This document shows, piece by piece, positions 5,255 through 6,617 of a stretch of 6,617 nucleotides of DNA; within the stretch, counting starts at the first letter, position 1, and each line of letters opens with the position of its first letter. Source of the DNA: Helicobacteraceae bacterium (lineage in GTDB: Bacteria > Campylobacterota > Campylobacteria > Campylobacterales > Sulfurimonadaceae); the NCBI GenBank assembly GCA_030613795.1, contig JAUWLG010000075.1:1-6617 (forward strand), written 5' to 3'. Under the pieces are notes generated by a model. It had not been told where the DNA came from. It was given only the letters and a program-made list of their open reading frames with translations, and did no database searches. The position numbers were made by a program, and so were the translations under genes.

Positions 5255-5306
5255 TTGGTTTGTTCCAAAAAAAGATGTTTTGTGATTCATTTCTAGGAAG
5301 GTCAAA

Positions 5307-5315
5307 ATTATAGCA
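5307..5315 (-). promoter_or_regulatory. nusA: Extended -10 promoter of nusA
   Basis: On the minus strand this reads TGC-TATAAT, a perfect extended -10. The expected -35 region (about 5330-5335) is poor, which an extended -10 tolerates. Transcription from about 5300 would give a leader of roughly 124 bases containing the stem-loop at 5202-5254. Confidence 0.6.
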
Positions 5316-5516
5316 TAAATTGATTTTACTCTGATTAATCATATATTAAAACGGCTGTAAACTGTTCTAAAATAGTACAATAAAATTGCGGACTCTAGAA
5401 AAGATGAAAGGTCTGTTTCTTGTATTTATTGCCCTAAAATAGGCAAAATTAGTAAATTTACCGCCATCATTAAAAAGTGAGTGGCGGATTTATGCAAAAA
5501 TTAACCCTTTGGGGGT
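5316..5516. other. AT-rich divergent intergenic region
   Basis: This lies between the nusA promoter and the promoter of the HP0268-like gene, and no open frame of note is present. A plus-strand TACAAT (5376-5381) could be a -10. Downstream of it come two small inverted repeats, TTGCC (5429-5433) with GGCAA (5442-5446), and the larger stem at 5461-5487. The layout would fit a short untranslated RNA of about 100 bases, but each element alone could be chance in AT-rich sequence. Confidence 0.35.
5461..5487 (+). repeat. Nine-pair hairpin upstream of the HP0268-like promoter
   Basis: CCGCCATCA (5461-5469) pairs with TGA (5478-5480) and TGGCGG (5482-5487), with G5481 bulged and an 8-base A/T-rich loop. 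It is the only GC-rich stem in an AT-rich stretch and ends 29 bases before the -10 at 5517. It is followed by ATTTATGC, not a real T-run. It could end a small RNA from upstream or bind a regulator of the downstream operon. Confidence 0.4.
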
Positions 5517-5522
5517 TATAAT
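5502..5522 (+). promoter_or_regulatory. Promoter of the HP0268-like/miaB operon with palindrome
   Basis: A perfect TATAAT (5517-5522) gives a start near 5529 and a leader of about 28 bases. Directly upstream and overlapping it by two bases is a perfect 6-base inverted repeat, TAACCC (5502-5507) and GGGTTA (5513-5518), with a 5-base spacer TTTGG. It occupies the space a regulator would need to block or assist polymerase. Confidence 0.55.
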
Positions 5523-5556
5523 GCAGATAATAATACAAACTGCACAAAGGATTGTG

Positions 5557-5799
5557 ATGGAGCTTAAAATCGCCCGTACTGACGTTAAGTCAAAACCAAA
5601 GAAGATAGATGTTAAAAAGATTGAAGAGATGGTTAAAAAAGAGGGAACAGTGATTCTTTATTTTGATCGTGACAACTCACATAAAGACCTTCTTTCACTT
5701 CAAGATCATTTTGAAAATGACGGCAAAAGCTTTTACATGCGTGAGGTGCGTTATGGCCTTGCGGACAATGAGTATATGTACGAAGTACACATCTTATAA
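5557..5799 (+). CDS. HP0268-family protein, putative small nuclease
   Basis: This encodes 80 residues, the same length as Helicobacter pylori HP0268, and it matches that protein along its length as I recall it: MELKIAR at the start, a helix rich in Lys/Glu (19-28), VILYFDRDNSHKDLL (32-46), FENDGKSFYMREVR (52-65) and a final EYMYEVHIL. HP0268 has an Smr-like fold and has been reported to nick DNA and cleave RNA; whether this protein does so is inferred from similarity. No signal or membrane segment is present. I chose ATG 5557 because AAAGGA (5546-5551) lies five bases upstream and it gives the family length; an earlier in-frame start near 5509 would lie before the predicted transcription start. 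It is followed by miaB after 15 bases, the order also found in H. pylori, so the two are probably co-transcribed. Confidence 0.88.
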   Translation: MELKIARTDVKSKPKKIDVKKIEEMVKKEGTVILYFDRDNSHKDLLSLQDHFENDGKSFYMREVRYGLADNEYMYEVHIL

Positions 5800-5814
5800 G
5801 GTTTAGTTGAATTA

Positions 5815-6617
5815 ATGTCTAAAAAGCTGTTTATAGAGACCTTGGGCTGTCAGATGAATGTTCGTGACAGCGAACATATGATCGCTGAACTTAACGCCAA
5901 AGAGCCTTACGAGATCACAACGAACTCGGAAGAGGCTGATCTCATTATTATCAACACCTGTTCGGTACGTGAACGCCCTGTTCACAAACTCTTTTCAGAA
6001 CTAGGTGTCTTCAACAAAAAGAAAAAAGAGGGTGCTAAGATCGGTGTTGCCGGTTGTACAGCCTCTCACCTCGGTAAAGATATCATCAAGCGTGCCCCCT
6101 ATGTCAACTTTGTGCTTGGTGCACGTAATGTCTCCAAGATCGCAGAGGTCGTTGAAAAAGACAAGGCAGTTGAGATCGACATCAACTACGATGAGTCTGA
6201 CTTTGCCTTTAAAGATTTCCGATCATCCCCTTTTAAAGCCTTTATTAACATCTCTATCGGTTGTGATAAAAGCTGTACCTTCTGCATCGTCCCGAAAACA
6301 CGTGGTGACGAGATCTCTATTCCGGCTGACCTGATTGTCAAAGAGGCTGCGAAAGCTGTGGCAGCAGGGGCAAAAGAGATCTTCTTACTGGGTCAGAATG
6401 TCAACAATTACGGGCGTCGTTTTTCGGGTGACCATGAGAAGGTCAATTTTACTGAACTGCTGCGTCTTATCAGTGAAATAGAGGGTCTTGAACGTATTCG
6501 TTTTACCTCACCGCACCCGCTGCATATGGATGATGAGTTTATCGAAGAATTCGCTAAAAATCCTAAGATCTGTAAGTCGATGCATGTGCCGCTGCAGAGT
6601 GGTTCGACGGAGATCTT
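5815..6617 (+). CDS. miaB: tRNA-2-methylthio-N6-adenosine37 synthase MiaB (partial)
   Basis: The first 267 residues are present and the gene runs off the window; the family is usually about 440 residues, so roughly the last 40 percent, including the TRAM domain, is missing. MiaB is a radical SAM enzyme that adds a methylthio group to N6-isopentenyl-adenosine 37 of tRNAs reading U-starting codons. The N-terminal methylthiotransferase domain has the three cysteines for the auxiliary 4Fe-4S cluster: C12 (TLGCQMN), C49 (INTCSVRE) and C81 (VAGCTAS). The radical SAM motif C150-x3-C154-x2-C157 lies in [21 protein letters not shown], followed by [11 protein letters not shown] (190-200) and [10 protein letters not shown] (229-238). 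The start at 5815 follows [15 protein letters not shown]. The only ribosome binding candidate, AAGG (5798-5801), is 13 bases away and overlaps the upstream stop, so translation may be coupled to the HP0268-like gene. Confidence 0.96.
   Translation, partial: MSKKLFIETLGCQMNVRDSEHMIAELNAKEPYEITTNSEEADLIIINTCSVRERPVHKLFSELGVFNKKKKEGAKIGVAGCTASHLGKDIIKRAPYVNFVLGARNVSKIAEVVEKDKAVEIDINYDESDFAFKDFRSSPFKAFINISIGCDKSCTFCIVPKTRGDEISIPADLIVKEAAKAVAAGAKEIFLLGQNVNNYGRRFSGDHEKVNFTELLRLISEIEGLERIRFTSPHPLHMDDEFIEEFAKNPKICKSMHVPLQSGSTEI

Noticed and set aside
6005..6334. Open frame of 109 codons overlapping miaB in another frame
   Set aside because: The in-phase reading from 5815 carries all the MiaB cysteine motifs; this one is a Ser/Leu-rich shadow.
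1..6617. CRISPR array, insertion sequence, phage or defence genes
   Set aside because: No regularly spaced repeats, transposase or integrase motifs, or abrupt change in composition were seen; most genes are core or conserved Campylobacterota types.

Overview
This window looks like ordinary chromosomal DNA from a member of Campylobacterota (formerly Epsilonproteobacteria), most like the free-living Sulfurimonas/Sulfurovum type. Three things point there. An 80-residue protein clearly resembles Helicobacter pylori HP0268 and sits directly upstream of miaB, as HP0268 does next to HP0269. There is a small monohaem cytochrome c553. nusA stands alone, without the rimP and infB neighbours it has in many other bacteria. 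Promoters are mostly TATAAT-like -10 boxes with weak -35 elements, as is usual in this group. Genus is inference only.

Layout from left to right: a terminator hairpin for an unseen upstream gene (43-73); a 79-residue two-helix membrane protein (142-381, +); cytochrome c553 (536-820, -); a divergent DUF6172-type small protein with a GTG start (956-1267, +); a single-domain rhodanese (1343-1792, -); a divergent 282-residue membrane protein of unknown function (1913-2761, +); a DppB/OppB-type ABC permease without partner genes (2810-3772, +); a 246-base structured non-coding gap (3773-4018); nusA (4019-5176, -) with a long leader; a 380-base divergent control region (5177-5556); then the HP0268-like gene (5557-5799, +) and the first 267 codons of miaB (5815 to the window end, +).

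The genes do not form one pathway. The clearest functional unit is HP0268-like plus miaB, 15 bases apart and probably co-transcribed: a small nuclease-family protein with a tRNA-modifying enzyme. nusA diverges from this pair, so transcription elongation/termination and RNA modification functions flank one shared control region. Cytochrome c553 is the respiratory element and has a near-consensus FNR-type box in front of it.

I found no CRISPR array, tRNA, rRNA, insertion sequence, phage gene, toxin-antitoxin pair or defence system. What most deserves a second look is regulatory: the FNR-type box between cytochrome c553 and the DUF6172 gene, a long imperfect stem in the nusA leader, perfect inverted repeats at three promoters or leaders, and the structured gap at 3773-4018. 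Two proteins, at 142-381 and 1913-2761, have no function I can assign.
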